Shown piece after piece: positions 7,345 to 16,852 of a stretch of 64,000 nucleotides of DNA. The notes under the pieces are model-generated. The model was not told the DNA's origin, did no database searches, and saw only the letters and a list, made by a program, of their open reading frames with translations. The stretch's first letter is position 1. Every line of letters begins with the position of its first letter. The stretch comes from Candidatus Peregrinibacteria bacterium (GTDB taxonomy: Bacteria; Patescibacteriota; Gracilibacteria; Peribacterales; Peribacteraceae): the NCBI GenBank assembly GCA_018648865.1, contig JABGQH010000013.1, positions 215,123 through 279,122 on the forward strand, in the 5' to 3' direction. The position numbers were made by a program, and so were the translations under genes.

Positions 7345-9195
7345 ATGACATGGTTTCGTTTCTACGCAGGCATATTTTTTATTCCTTTATTAGTAAACCC
7401 CTGGGGGATGCATATGTACTCAACAGCAAAAATTAGTTATTACTTGCTGTTTATGGGCATATTAATGATTATGCTCTTTTGTACAATTACTAGGAGTAAG
7501 CATGTTTCTTTTTCGTATAACAAAGGAATTTTGATATTTCTTTCGTTAATTTGCAGCTCGTTTTTGCTCTCAACAATTTTCTCCATTACGCCAATCCAAA
7601 GTGTATTCGGTGAGTATCTGTATGCGCAGGGTCTAGTGTTTTACCTTTTACTTATTGCTCATATCGCTGCTTGTATGTTTTTCTTCCAATGCGAAAAAAA
7701 TATTCGACTCCTCTTTCTTATCATACTTTTTGTATCGTGTTTCATGTCACTATATGCAGTGCTTCAGTATTTCAATATAGATCCACTTACAAATATTGAT
7801 AATGCAGAGTTTCTGTTTCGTGTATATAGCACCATAGGGCAGCCAAATTTATTGGGGCAATTCCTTATTTTTCCTTTATGTATTTCCTGCTTTTTTCTAA
7901 AAGACACTATTCAAGAAAAACATGTACGTGGTATTGCTCTCTATTCTTTTTGTTTTTTGCTTTTTGCAATTACTCTGTATTTAACAAAAAATAGGGCAAC
8001 TTGGTTGGCTTTAACTACTGTCGTACTTTTTTGGATACTGTTCTTCTCGCACATAAAAAAATCTCACAAAAAAATTCTACTGCTTGTTCTATCTGCTCTT
8101 GCACTTATTGCATTCTTTGTATTGGAAATTAATGCACGCTCAATACATAGTCGTTTAATTTTGTGGAAAGGAACTTTAAATATAGTGGATTTTCAGCATC
8201 TCTTGTTTGGATATGGGCTAGATACCTTCTATCAAAAATATATGGAGATTATGCCCAAAGAAGTATTTGTATACGAAAAATTCTATACAACACCTATGAG
8301 TCCGCACAGTGAAACTCTAGAAGTATTTGTAGAACGTGGCTTATTCGGAATTATTTCCTACATCATCCCTATTATATTCCTAGGCTATATTTATGTGAAA
8401 AAAAGGATTTGTACTTCTCTACAACAAATTGTATTTACTGCTCTTGTTGCACACCTTATAACTGTTCAGTTCAGCTTTAGCACTGTAGAACATTGGGTGG
8501 TATCTTCTGCATTTTGGGCAATTCTACTTTTGCAAACTGTACAAACGAAAAAGTATGTTCTTTCTATAAAAACACTTCCAAGGAAAATACCATCGCTAGC
8601 GTTGCTGGCCATTTGTTCCTGCGTTTTGATCTATTCTTCGTACGCTTTTCTTAAAACTGATACAGCCATGAGCAAAGGGATAACTCAATATGTAAACAGT
8701 TCACCCGAGGCATTTTCCACACTAAATTCTGCAACAGAATACTCACGATTTTATGCCTATCCATCAAGCATACTCATAAGTATGTTTACTCCTTTTGCCA
8801 GAGAAGATGACAATATCTCATTGCATATCCAGCGACACCTCGATCGATGGGGGCGCATTACGCAATATGACTTTAAGTATCATGTTGCTGCTATAAAATA
8901 TGCTGCAGTTGGAGGTTACAAAAACAGAGCTGAATATCATCTAGAACAAGCTCAAAAAAAGGCTCCTAATTTGCCAAAACTCTATACCGAAGCAGGAGAT
9001 ATGTACTACAAAATGAATGATTGCAGCACGGCCATATTCTATTTTGAAAAGCTACAATCGCTGGCACCTCCATATGCATTTGCAACAGAGAACGACGGAC
9101 GGTGGTGGCAAGAAGAACAGCGTATATTTCAAAAGCATGCTTTTAGGTTTTATGAATCTATGAACAAACTCATGGAGTGTAGAAATAAGAAGTAA
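7345..9195 (+). CDS. O-antigen ligase/polymerase (Wzy_C-type) with C-terminal TPR-like region
   Basis: A 616-residue polytopic protein with about 11-12 membrane helices in the first 440 residues. Family-typical features are TKNRATWLAL after a helix, the extracytoplasmic stretch with FGYGLDTF, and PHSETLEVFVERGLFG, the H-x-E-x(n)-RGLFG pattern of Wzy/WaaL enzymes. These polymerise or ligate polysaccharide repeat units from lipid carriers outside the cytoplasmic membrane. Residues about 520-605 are helical with a TPR-like pattern (LYTEAGDMYYKMNDCSTAIF), as in several family members. It is followed by the MBOAT and SGNH genes, suggesting one exopolysaccharide locus. Polymerase versus ligase cannot be decided from sequence. 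Confidence 0.8.
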   Translation: MTWFRFYAGIFFIPLLVNPWGMHMYSTAKISYYLLFMGILMIMLFCTITRSKHVSFSYNKGILIFLSLICSSFLLSTIFSITPIQSVFGEYLYAQGLVFYLLLIAHIAACMFFFQCEKNIRLLFLIILFVSCFMSLYAVLQYFNIDPLTNIDNAEFLFRVYSTIGQPNLLGQFLIFPLCISCFFLKDTIQEKHVRGIALYSFCFLLFAITLYLTKNRATWLALTTVVLFWILFFSHIKKSHKKILLLVLSALALIAFFVLEINARSIHSRLILWKGTLNIVDFQHLLFGYGLDTFYQKYMEIMPKEVFVYEKFYTTPMSPHSETLEVFVERGLFGIISYIIPIIFLGYIYVKKRICTSLQQIVFTALVAHLITVQFSFSTVEHWVVSSAFWAILLLQTVQTKKYVLSIKTLPRKIPSLALLAICSCVLIYSSYAFLKTDTAMSKGITQYVNSSPEAFSTLNSATEYSRFYAYPSSILISMFTPFAREDDNISLHIQRHLDRWGRITQYDFKYHVAAIKYAAVGGYKNRAEYHLEQAQKKAPNLPKLYTEAGDMYYKMNDCSTAIFYFEKLQSLAPPYAFATENDGRWWQEEQRIFQKHAFRFYESMNKLMECRNKK

Positions 9196-9271
9196 CCATT
9201 TACACAGGTACTATTTATTAACTTGTAGTCTTTTAACTTAGTTAATTAGAAGAGTATATTACTATAGAAAT

Positions 9272-10696
9272 ATGCTGTTTAACTCCTTGGTTTTTCTATT
9301 GGGATTTTTACCTGTTGTGTGGGGTGTGCAGTATTTTTTATGTCGTACTCATAATAGTAGATTCAACCTTTATTGGCTTATTGCCTCCTCGCTTTATTTT
9401 TATGCATATTGGTATTTTCCGCATCTTGCGCTTCTACTTCTATCAATTTTAGTAAACTATTTACTAAGCATATACATTGCGAATGAATCACAAAGACATC
9501 GGAAAATAATAACTGGTATTGGTGTTGCTTTTAACTTATTGCTTATTGCATATTTTAAATATGGAGAATTTTTTATAAATACCCTTGGCGATGTCTTCAA
9601 TCTAGAAACAAACATCCCACAAGTTGCTTTGCCACTAGCAATTTCTTTTTTTACATTTCAGCAAATTACATACTTAATAGATGTATACAAAAAACAAATA
9701 GACATTCCGAATTTTTTTGAATATTGCTTATATATATCATTTTTTGGACAATTAATTGCGGGACCAATCGTCCGCGCTAAACAGCTTATACCGCAGATAA
9801 AAGATAGATGGAAACACGGTATTGATACCACATACACAACACAGGGAATGATGTTTATTTCTATAGGATTGTTTAAAAAATGCATTATTGCAGACACCCT
9901 TTCTCCATTGGTTTCTGAAATTTTTTCAAAAGCTGATTGGGGAGCACACATTTCTGCCTATAGCGCGTGGTCAGCAGTATTCGGTTATACACTACAGCTC
10001 TATTTTGATTTTTCAGGATACTCCGATATAGCAATTGGCTTGGGCTGCCTATGTGGCATTTTGCTTCCAATTAACTTTAATTCTCCTTACAAAGCCAAAA
10101 ATATTAGCGATTTCTGGCGAAGGTGGCATATAACACTTTCAGATTTACTTCGTGATTATTTATATATCCCGCTTGGTGGCAATCGTCTTGGTTTGTTACG
10201 CGCCCTTGTAAATCTGATGATTACAATGTTGATTGGTGGCCTTTGGCATGGTGCAGGATGGCTATTTGTATTGTGGGGCGGATACCACGGAATTTTACTG
10301 TGCATAAACTTGTTATGGAAACGCACAGGGATTCAATTTCCTAATGTATTTAAGCCTCTATCACAAATGGGACTATTTATTGCAATCTCACTTGGCTGGA
10401 TTATCTTCCGCTCTGCATCATGGGATGCGGCACTGCGCCTAGCAAGATCTCTTGTTAATTGGCAAAGCAACAACACTATTCCTTTAACATATAATTTATG
10501 GATAGGTTTTTGGCTTCTTGTCGTCTGGTTTGCACCAAATAGTCAGACCATTATCCGTGAACGATGCCTGCCCGCAATACAATCAAGTAAGAAAAATGCT
10601 TTGTACATAGGTGTTATAACCGCAAGTCTTACAATTGTGTCCATTGCAGCACTTAGCATTCTTCATGAACAAGAATTTCTATATTTTCAATTCTAA
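9272..10696 (+). CDS. MBOAT family O-acyltransferase (AlgI-like)
   Basis: A 474-residue membrane-bound O-acyltransferase. About 10-12 membrane helices are visible, along with the family core GGLWHGAGWLFVLWGGYHG at residues about 320-340, containing the invariant histidine (about 325). DFSGYSDIAIGLG and FWRRWHITLSDLLRDYLYIPLGGNR are further AlgI hallmarks. It would move acyl (probably acetyl) groups across the membrane onto a polysaccharide. The stop codon overlaps the ATG of the next gene by one base (TAATG), so the two are translationally coupled. The -10 candidate TACTAT lies just upstream of the ATG. Confidence 0.9.
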   Translation: MLFNSLVFLLGFLPVVWGVQYFLCRTHNSRFNLYWLIASSLYFYAYWYFPHLALLLLSILVNYLLSIYIANESQRHRKIITGIGVAFNLLLIAYFKYGEFFINTLGDVFNLETNIPQVALPLAISFFTFQQITYLIDVYKKQIDIPNFFEYCLYISFFGQLIAGPIVRAKQLIPQIKDRWKHGIDTTYTTQGMMFISIGLFKKCIIADTLSPLVSEIFSKADWGAHISAYSAWSAVFGYTLQLYFDFSGYSDIAIGLGCLCGILLPINFNSPYKAKNISDFWRRWHITLSDLLRDYLYIPLGGNRLGLLRALVNLMITMLIGGLWHGAGWLFVLWGGYHGILLCINLLWKRTGIQFPNVFKPLSQMGLFIAISLGWIIFRSASWDAALRLARSLVNWQSNNTIPLTYNLWIGFWLLVVWFAPNSQTIIRERCLPAIQSSKKNALYIGVITASLTIVSIAALSILHEQEFLYFQF

Positions 10697-11811
10697 TGAA
10701 CTCGTTTTATAAAGCTTACGGCGCCACACTTCTAGTAGGAGTACTACTGCTTACTCCCAATGCATTGTTATTGTTTAATGCAGATGAGTTTTCATCATTT
10801 AATAATTTAGAAGATCTACAACGCGATTCAAACAATGGATGTCTGTACAGCTCGGCACTACATAACGATGTACTTTCTTATAAGTTACACATGTATAGCA
10901 AGGTTAAACCAGATACTGTTGCAATCGGATCATCCCGAATGATGAAATTCAATAATTCGTTTTTTCAATCATCATTTTATAATCTAGCAGATAGCCAAAT
11001 ATCATCTATGCATCGCTTGCAACAAGCAATTGATAGCATATTAAAAATTCATACTCCAAAGAATGTAATACTCGGCTTCGATGTGTGGTGGTTTAATCCA
11101 TTGGCGACAGATAATTCGATAGGCATAAAGAAAGAAGATTCTATGCGTTTCTCAGTAGCCTCACTCTTTGTACCTTTTGAATGGCTATGGGAGAAAAAGA
11201 TCTCGCCATCGGAATACGTAAACCTTGTTTTGGGCAGAACAGACAGTGAATGTAATCTTGGAATAAAAGCATTATTTAGTAATAGTGGCATTAAACAAGA
11301 TGGGTCTCTATATGACCCTCTTACACCAATAAAGGGGAAATCAATACCACAAAATAACGTTGCATCAGATATTAAGGCTGCTCAGATTGGGATAGGGCGC
11401 TTTGCCCATAGTGATAGATTTGATGAAGGAATTTTCCAAGATTTTGTTAATCAAGTTCGCTATTTAGAGGAGCAAGGAATAAATGTTGTTGTTATTGTTC
11501 CACCATTGGCACCAAATCTACTAAGCAGTATTAAAAATAGTGGAGATATATCATATTTTACTTCCGTATTAGAGTCACTTGAGCGCACAGGTATCACTGT
11601 TGTAAACAATCACAATCCCCTAAGTGCAGATCAGAACATTTGTGATTTCATAGATGGAATCCATGGTTATACTTCGACGTTTGCTAAATTAGTTAGTCAT
11701 TTTTCAAATACATTTAACCAAGCAGGAATTCATATACATGAAGAAATTTCCATTGCTCCTACTGGAGCATCAGACAATATATTTTGTGATTACATAGAAA
11801 ATAAAATCTAA
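10696..11811 (+). CDS. SGNH/AlgJ-like secreted partner of the MBOAT acyltransferase
   Basis: A 371-residue protein with one N-terminal membrane/signal helix (about 8-28) and an extracytoplasmic domain. The segment VAIGSSRMMKF (about 75-85) resembles block I of SGNH hydrolase-like proteins with a Ser nucleophile, and the fold pattern fits the partners (AlgJ/AlgX/DltD-like) that complete transfer of acyl groups after the MBOAT step. IDGIHGYTS near residue 316 could carry the catalytic Asp/His. Its one-base overlap with the MBOAT gene supports a shared pathway. Family assignment is moderate and comes from context as much as sequence. Confidence 0.65.
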   Translation: MNSFYKAYGATLLVGVLLLTPNALLLFNADEFSSFNNLEDLQRDSNNGCLYSSALHNDVLSYKLHMYSKVKPDTVAIGSSRMMKFNNSFFQSSFYNLADSQISSMHRLQQAIDSILKIHTPKNVILGFDVWWFNPLATDNSIGIKKEDSMRFSVASLFVPFEWLWEKKISPSEYVNLVLGRTDSECNLGIKALFSNSGIKQDGSLYDPLTPIKGKSIPQNNVASDIKAAQIGIGRFAHSDRFDEGIFQDFVNQVRYLEEQGINVVVIVPPLAPNLLSSIKNSGDISYFTSVLESLERTGITVVNNHNPLSADQNICDFIDGIHGYTSTFAKLVSHFSNTFNQAGIHIHEEISIAPTGASDNIFCDYIENKI

Positions 11812-11909
11812 TAGAAAGCAGAAATTATCTATTGAATTAATGATTATAAGGGATAGGATGATCCTCCGGTCGTTTTTAATCACTTAGTTATCTCAAAAAG
11901 GAGATTGTC

Positions 11910-12083
11910 ATGAATGGGATACCTTGCCCTACCTGGCTTGCCATTGTGGTCGCACTTTTCGCTCTTGTCTTACTTGTCCTCTGCATCTGTAATAAAGGTG
12001 TAGGTGGAGGTAGTAACAGCTCATCTGAAAATGATAGGAGCGGAAACAGTGACACCAATGCATTCACGGGAAAACACTTTTGA
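11910..12083 (+). CDS. Small single-pass membrane protein (57 aa), isolated cassette
   Basis: A short gene: MNGIPCPTW, a strong membrane helix (LAIVVALFALVLLVLCIC), then a Gly/Ser/Asn-rich polar tail ending GKHF. It is preceded by a textbook Shine-Dalgarno site (AAAAAGGAG, 6 nt before the ATG), which most genes here lack. A 13-bp perfect terminator follows 19 bp after its stop. Codon choice (CTT, GTC, CTC, GGT) is richer in GC than in neighbouring genes. A possible promoter TTGAAT-N16-TAGGAT lies at 11832-11859. No function is recognisable. It shares its expression architecture with the genes at 33660 and 54096. Confidence 0.75.
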   Translation: MNGIPCPTWLAIVVALFALVLLVLCICNKGVGGGSNSSSENDRSGNSDTNAFTGKHF

Positions 12084-12102
12084 TCAAACGATCGACCAAT
12101 TG

Positions 12103-12139
12103 CAGCCAGTCCCGCATCCGCGGGACTGGCTGTTTTTTT
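12103..12139 (+). terminator. Intrinsic terminator after the 57-aa gene
   Basis: A perfect 13-bp stem CAGCCAGTCCCGC/GCGGGACTGGCTG with an ATCC loop, followed by seven T. It works in the plus direction only; there is no T run after the hairpin on the minus strand. Confidence 0.95.
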
Positions 12140-12150
12140 AAATATAGATT

Positions 12151-15100
12151 TTACTTCTTTCCCTTTCCTTTCTTCTTTTGAAGAGTGGCGACATGTTCTG
12201 TGAGGGTTGTTAGCCAATCAATATCTTCAGTTGCAGAGCCCTTTATTAATTTACTCTTAAAGATTCGAACCACAGATCCACTTATGCGCCAATAAGTACT
12301 CTTGCTAAGTAGTTGCATAATCTCTTTTGCTGTAACAGAGCTAGATAGAGTTAGAGCAATTTCTTTTTCATCTTCTGCCCCTGTTCCGTTATCCATCTTT
12401 ATGCGAATTACCCCACTCCTCCTACACGCAATTTTAAGTCTAAGGATAGCGAATAGATTTAGTACAGGTTTTGGTGGTGGGCCGAATTCTTCATTTAGAT
12501 CATCTTCAAATTCTTTTAGAAGTGTCTCGTCATCACTACCTGCGAGCTTCTGGTAAACAGAGATCTTTTCTTGCTCGTCTGGAATGTAATATGTTGGAAG
12601 CAGTGCCTCTACTGGGAGCTGAATCTCTGCAGATACTTCTTCTTGAGACGAATCTTTTCCTGCTTTCATCTCTTCTACTGCATGTTTGAGCATTCTTAAA
12701 TAATGGCTTACCCCAACAGTGTTCATTGTTCCAGATTGATGAGCACCAAGTATTTCACCCGCTCCACGAATCTCTAAGTCCCGCATGGCTACTTGGAATC
12801 CACTACCAAGTTCACACGCTTCTACGATGGCTCGTAAGCGTTTTTTGGCATCATCTTTTAGGCGTTGTGTGTGGTACAAAAAGTAAGCATGTGCCTGAAT
12901 ATCACTACGACCAACACGACCACGTAGTTGGTAAAGCTGAGACAACCCGAACTTTTCTGCAGTGTTTACAATAAGTGTATTTGCATTAGGTAGATCAATT
13001 CCATTTTCAATAATTGTTGAACTAACTAGCACGTTGTATTCACCCTTTTTAAATTTAAGGATCCTCTCTTCTAACTGATCTGGTTTTAATTGACCATGCC
13101 CAACTACAACTTTTGCTTTTGGTACCATCTTTTGAACTTTTGCAGCGAAGGCGTCTATTGTCTCTACTCTGTTATGCAATAAGTAAACTTGCCCCTTTCG
13201 TGCTATCTCATAATTAACAGCTTGAACCAATAGGGAATCTGAATATTTTCTAACCTCTGTAATAATTGGCATTCTGCCAGGAGGAGGTGTTGTGATTGTT
13301 GTTATGTCTCTTAATTTATGTAGACCCAAGTTAAGTGTTCTAGGGATTGGTGTAGCCGTGAGAGTTAGGATGTCTACAGACGCTCTCATTTCTTTAAATT
13401 TCTCTTTTTGCTTAACCCCAAACCTCTGTTCCTCATCTACTATTACTAGTCCCAGATTAAAGAACTCAACATCGTTCTGAATAAGTCTGTGTGTGCCAAT
13501 AACAATATCTATATCTCCTTTTCTTAACTTTTCTAGGGTTTCCTTTTGTTGTTTTTGAGTACGGAACCTACTCATCATATCTATCCGAACATTAAACCCC
13601 TCCATACGCTTTTGAAAGTTTTGAAAATGCTGATCAGCCAGAATTGTTATAGGTGCAACCACGGCAACCTGCTTATTATTTTTAACTGCCTTAAACGCAG
13701 CTCGCATTGCTACTTCTGTTTTTCCGAACCCTACATCTCCACAAATTAATCTATCCATAGGATGATCACTTTCCATATCTGCAGTTAGATCTTTTATTGC
13801 TTTTAACTGCCCTGGAGTTTCCTGATAAGGGAAAGCCTCTGCAAACTTCTTCTCTATCTCTTCTTCATCTGAATATGCATGACCTCTGGCACTTGCTCGT
13901 TTTGCATAAAGTCCCAATAGCTCTTTAGCTATCCTCTCTGTCTCCTTTTTCATCTTTTCTGTAATACGTTTCCATTCTGTGGAACCAAGTCTTGTTAACC
14001 CTGGTTCGCTACCTTCTTCATATACAAACTTACTTAACTTATCTGCCTGATCAACTGGGATAAACAGTTTGTCGTTCTCTGCGTATGTAAGCTCTAAATA
14101 TTCTCTAGACGTACCATCTACCTCTTTTTGTGTCATCCCCTCAAAATAGCCTATTCCATGCTCCATATGAACAACATAATCACCAGGTGTGAGTGAGGTG
14201 ATAAAATCTAAAGCTAGTTTTTGTACGCTTCTCTCTTTCCCCATTTTTCTAAGAGAAAAAATTTCTCTATCTGTTAGTAGGGCGACTTTTAAATCAGGGT
14301 TTTGAAGTGAGTGAGGAAGTAACTCATCGTCTGCGGTTTCATAAAGAGTTATTGCTCCCATCCTTCTCTCATGTTTGGTGGTATATGGGATATGCTCTTC
14401 GTCACATATTGCCTGTAGCTCCTTCATCCTTTTGCTAACTACAAATATGCTCCAGTCTTGAGTGATCTTGTCCCTTACATCGTTTAAAAAATCTGTAAGT
14501 GTGTAAAACTTTAAAACAGATAGATACCGAACATGCATGTGGCATTCCTCTGATGTTGGAAAAGCTGTAAACCTTAGTGAAGTAATGTTTAAGGGGTCAT
14601 CTATGTCATCTTGATCATCCAAAATAAGTAGTGATTCTTTTGGAAACTGATCTTTTAATAACTCCCTCTTTTTAAAGAAAACAGGATAAATACTTAAATC
14701 ATCATTAAATTCCTCTGTTTCAGATAAATTATCTTTATCTACACTGAATATCTTCTCTACTGTATCTCCATCGAAAGATACTCTGTATGGATTGCTCTCT
14801 TGAACAGGAAAAATATCAAAAACATCCCCCTGCCTTCTGTATTCACCAGGTTCTAGAAAAATATCTGTCCCATGTGAATATCCACAATCAATTAAATGCT
14901 CAATCATTCCTGTAAAACCAATATCCTTACCTTTAGAAAAAACTATTTTCCTCTCTTGCACCTCTGCAAAAGATGGAAACTCCTGCTCCCAAACATCTCT
15001 AGTAACCAATGAAACATGTGGCTTATTTGTTCTCATAAACAAAAGAAATTGCTGCATTGCATCTGGATCTACGTGGCCATCTTCATCTTCTACAGAAGAT

Positions 15101-15333
15101 AAGATATGAGAATCCACGCCAAAGAAATGTAACCAATGTCTAAGTGCCTCGGCAGTTGTATCTCTTTCTGTAACAAGTAAAGTAGGAACAGGACCATGTG
15201 AAAGCATTGTCCCAATAAGTAATGCTTTAGCAGTCTCATTCGAAGCTCCAGATATAACTAGCCTCCGCTTATCTAGAAGCAGTTGTGAAAAATCCGCATG
15301 TGTATTTTCTCCAAGGAAAACCGTTGGTTTCAT
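12151..15333 (-). CDS. mfd: Transcription-repair coupling factor Mfd
   Basis: A 1060-residue DNA translocase that removes stalled RNA polymerase and recruits excision repair. Visible in order: a UvrB-like N-terminal region; the CarD-like polymerase-interaction domain at about 375-445 (LTPGDYVVHMEHGIGYFEGM); superfamily 2 helicase motifs including Walker A in GDVGFGKTEVAMRAAF (about 532-547) and the DEEQ box (VIVDEEQRFG); the C-terminal helicase lobe (VSSTIIENGIDLPNANT, QLRGRVGRSD); and the TRCF domain (PVEALLPTYYIPDEQEKISVYQKL). It is somewhat shorter than E. coli Mfd, mainly at the N-terminus. It begins 19 bp after dnaN and is probably co-transcribed with it. Confidence 0.97.
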   Translation of the reverse strand: MKPTVFLGENTHADFSQLLLDKRRLVISGASNETAKALLIGTMLSHGPVPTLLVTERDTTAEALRHWLHFFGVDSHILSSVEDEDGHVDPDAMQQFLLFMRTNKPHVSLVTRDVWEQEFPSFAEVQERKIVFSKGKDIGFTGMIEHLIDCGYSHGTDIFLEPGEYRRQGDVFDIFPVQESNPYRVSFDGDTVEKIFSVDKDNLSETEEFNDDLSIYPVFFKKRELLKDQFPKESLLILDDQDDIDDPLNITSLRFTAFPTSEECHMHVRYLSVLKFYTLTDFLNDVRDKITQDWSIFVVSKRMKELQAICDEEHIPYTTKHERRMGAITLYETADDELLPHSLQNPDLKVALLTDREIFSLRKMGKERSVQKLALDFITSLTPGDYVVHMEHGIGYFEGMTQKEVDGTSREYLELTYAENDKLFIPVDQADKLSKFVYEEGSEPGLTRLGSTEWKRITEKMKKETERIAKELLGLYAKRASARGHAYSDEEEIEKKFAEAFPYQETPGQLKAIKDLTADMESDHPMDRLICGDVGFGKTEVAMRAAFKAVKNNKQVAVVAPITILADQHFQNFQKRMEGFNVRIDMMSRFRTQKQQKETLEKLRKGDIDIVIGTHRLIQNDVEFFNLGLVIVDEEQRFGVKQKEKFKEMRASVDILTLTATPIPRTLNLGLHKLRDITTITTPPPGRMPIITEVRKYSDSLLVQAVNYEIARKGQVYLLHNRVETIDAFAAKVQKMVPKAKVVVGHGQLKPDQLEERILKFKKGEYNVLVSSTIIENGIDLPNANTLIVNTAEKFGLSQLYQLRGRVGRSDIQAHAYFLYHTQRLKDDAKKRLRAIVEACELGSGFQVAMRDLEIRGAGEILGAHQSGTMNTVGVSHYLRMLKHAVEEMKAGKDSSQEEVSAEIQLPVEALLPTYYIPDEQEKISVYQKLAGSDDETLLKEFEDDLNEEFGPPPKPVLNLFAILRLKIACRRSGVIRIKMDNGTGAEDEKEIALTLSSSVTAKEIMQLLSKSTYWRISGSVVRIFKSKLIKGSATEDIDWLTTLTEHVATLQKKKGKGKK

Positions 15334-15352
15334 ATTAAAAATTTAATGAATT

Positions 15353-16504
15353 TTAATCCTCTTGAATTCGAAGTGGCATTATTAGATGCAAGAATCGATC
15401 ATTACCCGGAATTCTAAAAACAGCAGGGTGCATACTGTCAGTTAAATGCATCTCTAGCTCTGGACAATCAACATGTCCCAAGAAATCTAGTAGGTACGAG
15501 GAGCTAAGTGCAATCTTATTATCCTCCCCCGAGACTCCCGCCGCAAGAGTTGTTTCATCCTGACCTGCTTGAGTTTGTGGTGTTGCTATATGAACACTCT
15601 CTTTAGATAGCTTGAATGTAAGATTATTATTAGCCTCCTTTGCAAAGTAATGCATTCGTTTAACTGTAGTTACAAGTTCTTTTGTAGGCAAAACAGACAC
15701 TGTGGAATTATCTTTAGGAATAATCTGTTGATAGTCTGGGAACTTACCCTCAATCAATCTAGAAAGTAGTGTTGTTTGACCAATGTGTACCTCTATCTGC
15801 TGATTACTCAAAACAACATCAATCTTCTTTGTCTCTGTTTCAGAATCCTTCTTGTCTCCCTTTTTACTATCTGACTTATGAGCACCCAATATATTCCTCA
15901 ACTCCTCCAAGACTTTAGTTGGAACAATACAAGAAATCTCTCCTCCTGCAGAATTAGTAGGAATACTAATCTCTGAAAGTCTGTAACTGTCCGTTGCTAC
16001 AAAAACTAAGTTTCCTTTCTCTTCTCTAATATAAACACCAGATAAAACTGGTCTAAGTGTTGTCTTTGCAGAAGCGAATGTTACAAAGTGCAATGCCTCT
16101 AAAAGAGGTTCAACATCAAATGAAAATGCTTGCTCTTTTTTAATTGTAGAAATAGTTGGATATTCCTGAGCAGTCTCACCAGCAATAACTGTTTTTGCTT
16201 GAGTTGAAGTACATTTTAACTGTGTTCCCTCGCTTGTTTCCAAAAGAACACGATCATCTGAATTATATTGAGCAAAATTAAGAAAAGCTTTTGCAGGAAC
16301 TGTAATTGCTCCCTCATTCTCTATATCTGCTTCTATACTTGTTACGATACTTAATTCTAAATCTGTTGCACTAATTGTGCATCTCTTACCCTCAGCTTCC
16401 AATAAAACATTCCCCAAAATTGGAAGAGCTTGTTGCCCACTTATTGCTCTGCTCACAAGTTGGAGAGCCTGAAGAAGATCAGATGTTGTACATGAAAATT
16501 TCAT
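15353..16504 (-). CDS. dnaN: DNA polymerase III beta sliding clamp
   Basis: A 383-residue ring-forming processivity clamp. The three-domain repeat is recognisable from the N-terminal MKFSCTTSDLLQALQLVSRAI, the domain-1 segment SGQQALPILGNVLLEA and the C-terminal IMPLRI. A Lys/Asp-rich insertion (about 199-220, KSDSKKGDKKDSETETKK) breaks domain 2 and is unusual. The gene points away from an upstream gene-free stretch full of DnaA-box-like sequences, consistent with an origin-proximal position. Upstream AT-rich elements (TATATA) lie 10-15 nt from the ATG. Confidence 0.97.
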   Translation of the reverse strand: MKFSCTTSDLLQALQLVSRAISGQQALPILGNVLLEAEGKRCTISATDLELSIVTSIEADIENEGAITVPAKAFLNFAQYNSDDRVLLETSEGTQLKCTSTQAKTVIAGETAQEYPTISTIKKEQAFSFDVEPLLEALHFVTFASAKTTLRPVLSGVYIREEKGNLVFVATDSYRLSEISIPTNSAGGEISCIVPTKVLEELRNILGAHKSDSKKGDKKDSETETKKIDVVLSNQQIEVHIGQTTLLSRLIEGKFPDYQQIIPKDNSTVSVLPTKELVTTVKRMHYFAKEANNNLTFKLSKESVHIATPQTQAGQDETTLAAGVSGEDNKIALSSSYLLDFLGHVDCPELEMHLTDSMHPAVFRIPGNDRFLHLIMPLRIQED

Positions 16505-16852
16505 ATTTTTTCTCTATATAAGAAAGAAGAGAAATAATTATATAACATTAGTAGTCATAGAAGAACCTTTTCCGTGGTTTATTTTCCTGTCTTAATGTGT
16601 GGAAAAGTAGGGCAAACAATATAGATATATTCCAAATTATTATTAAATCGCATAAATTAGACAAAAGATCGTTGTGGAAGAAGTTAATAGAAATGTGGAA
16701 AAGATGTGTATAAACACACAAAGAATAAGTAGAGATAGGCAAATAGTAGATTTTGGCTTGTTTTAGCCATAAAAGAATTGCAATGTGGAAAAGTTAGCTA
16801 AAGATGGGCAAGGAACCTATGTGGGGTTTTCCACATTCATCCACATCCACAC
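16505..16852. other. Candidate replication origin (DnaA-box cluster next to dnaN)
   Basis: A 348-bp gap without a credible gene. It carries at least seven 9-mers close to the DnaA box TTATCCACA/TGTGGATAA. TGTGGAAAA occurs at 16598-16606, 16694-16702 and 16784-16792, with its inverse TTTTCCACA at 16827-16835. TGTGGAAGA is at 16673-16681, TGTGTATAA at 16705-16713 and TCATCCACA at 16837-16845. An AT-rich tract (16505-16560) adjoins dnaN and could be the unwinding region. Position beside dnaN and box density support oriC. dnaA itself is not in the window. Confidence 0.6.

Noticed and set aside
16548..16742. Open frame of 64 codons on the minus strand upstream of dnaN
   Set aside because: It is composed of the AT-rich DnaA-box-like sequence and resembles no protein.
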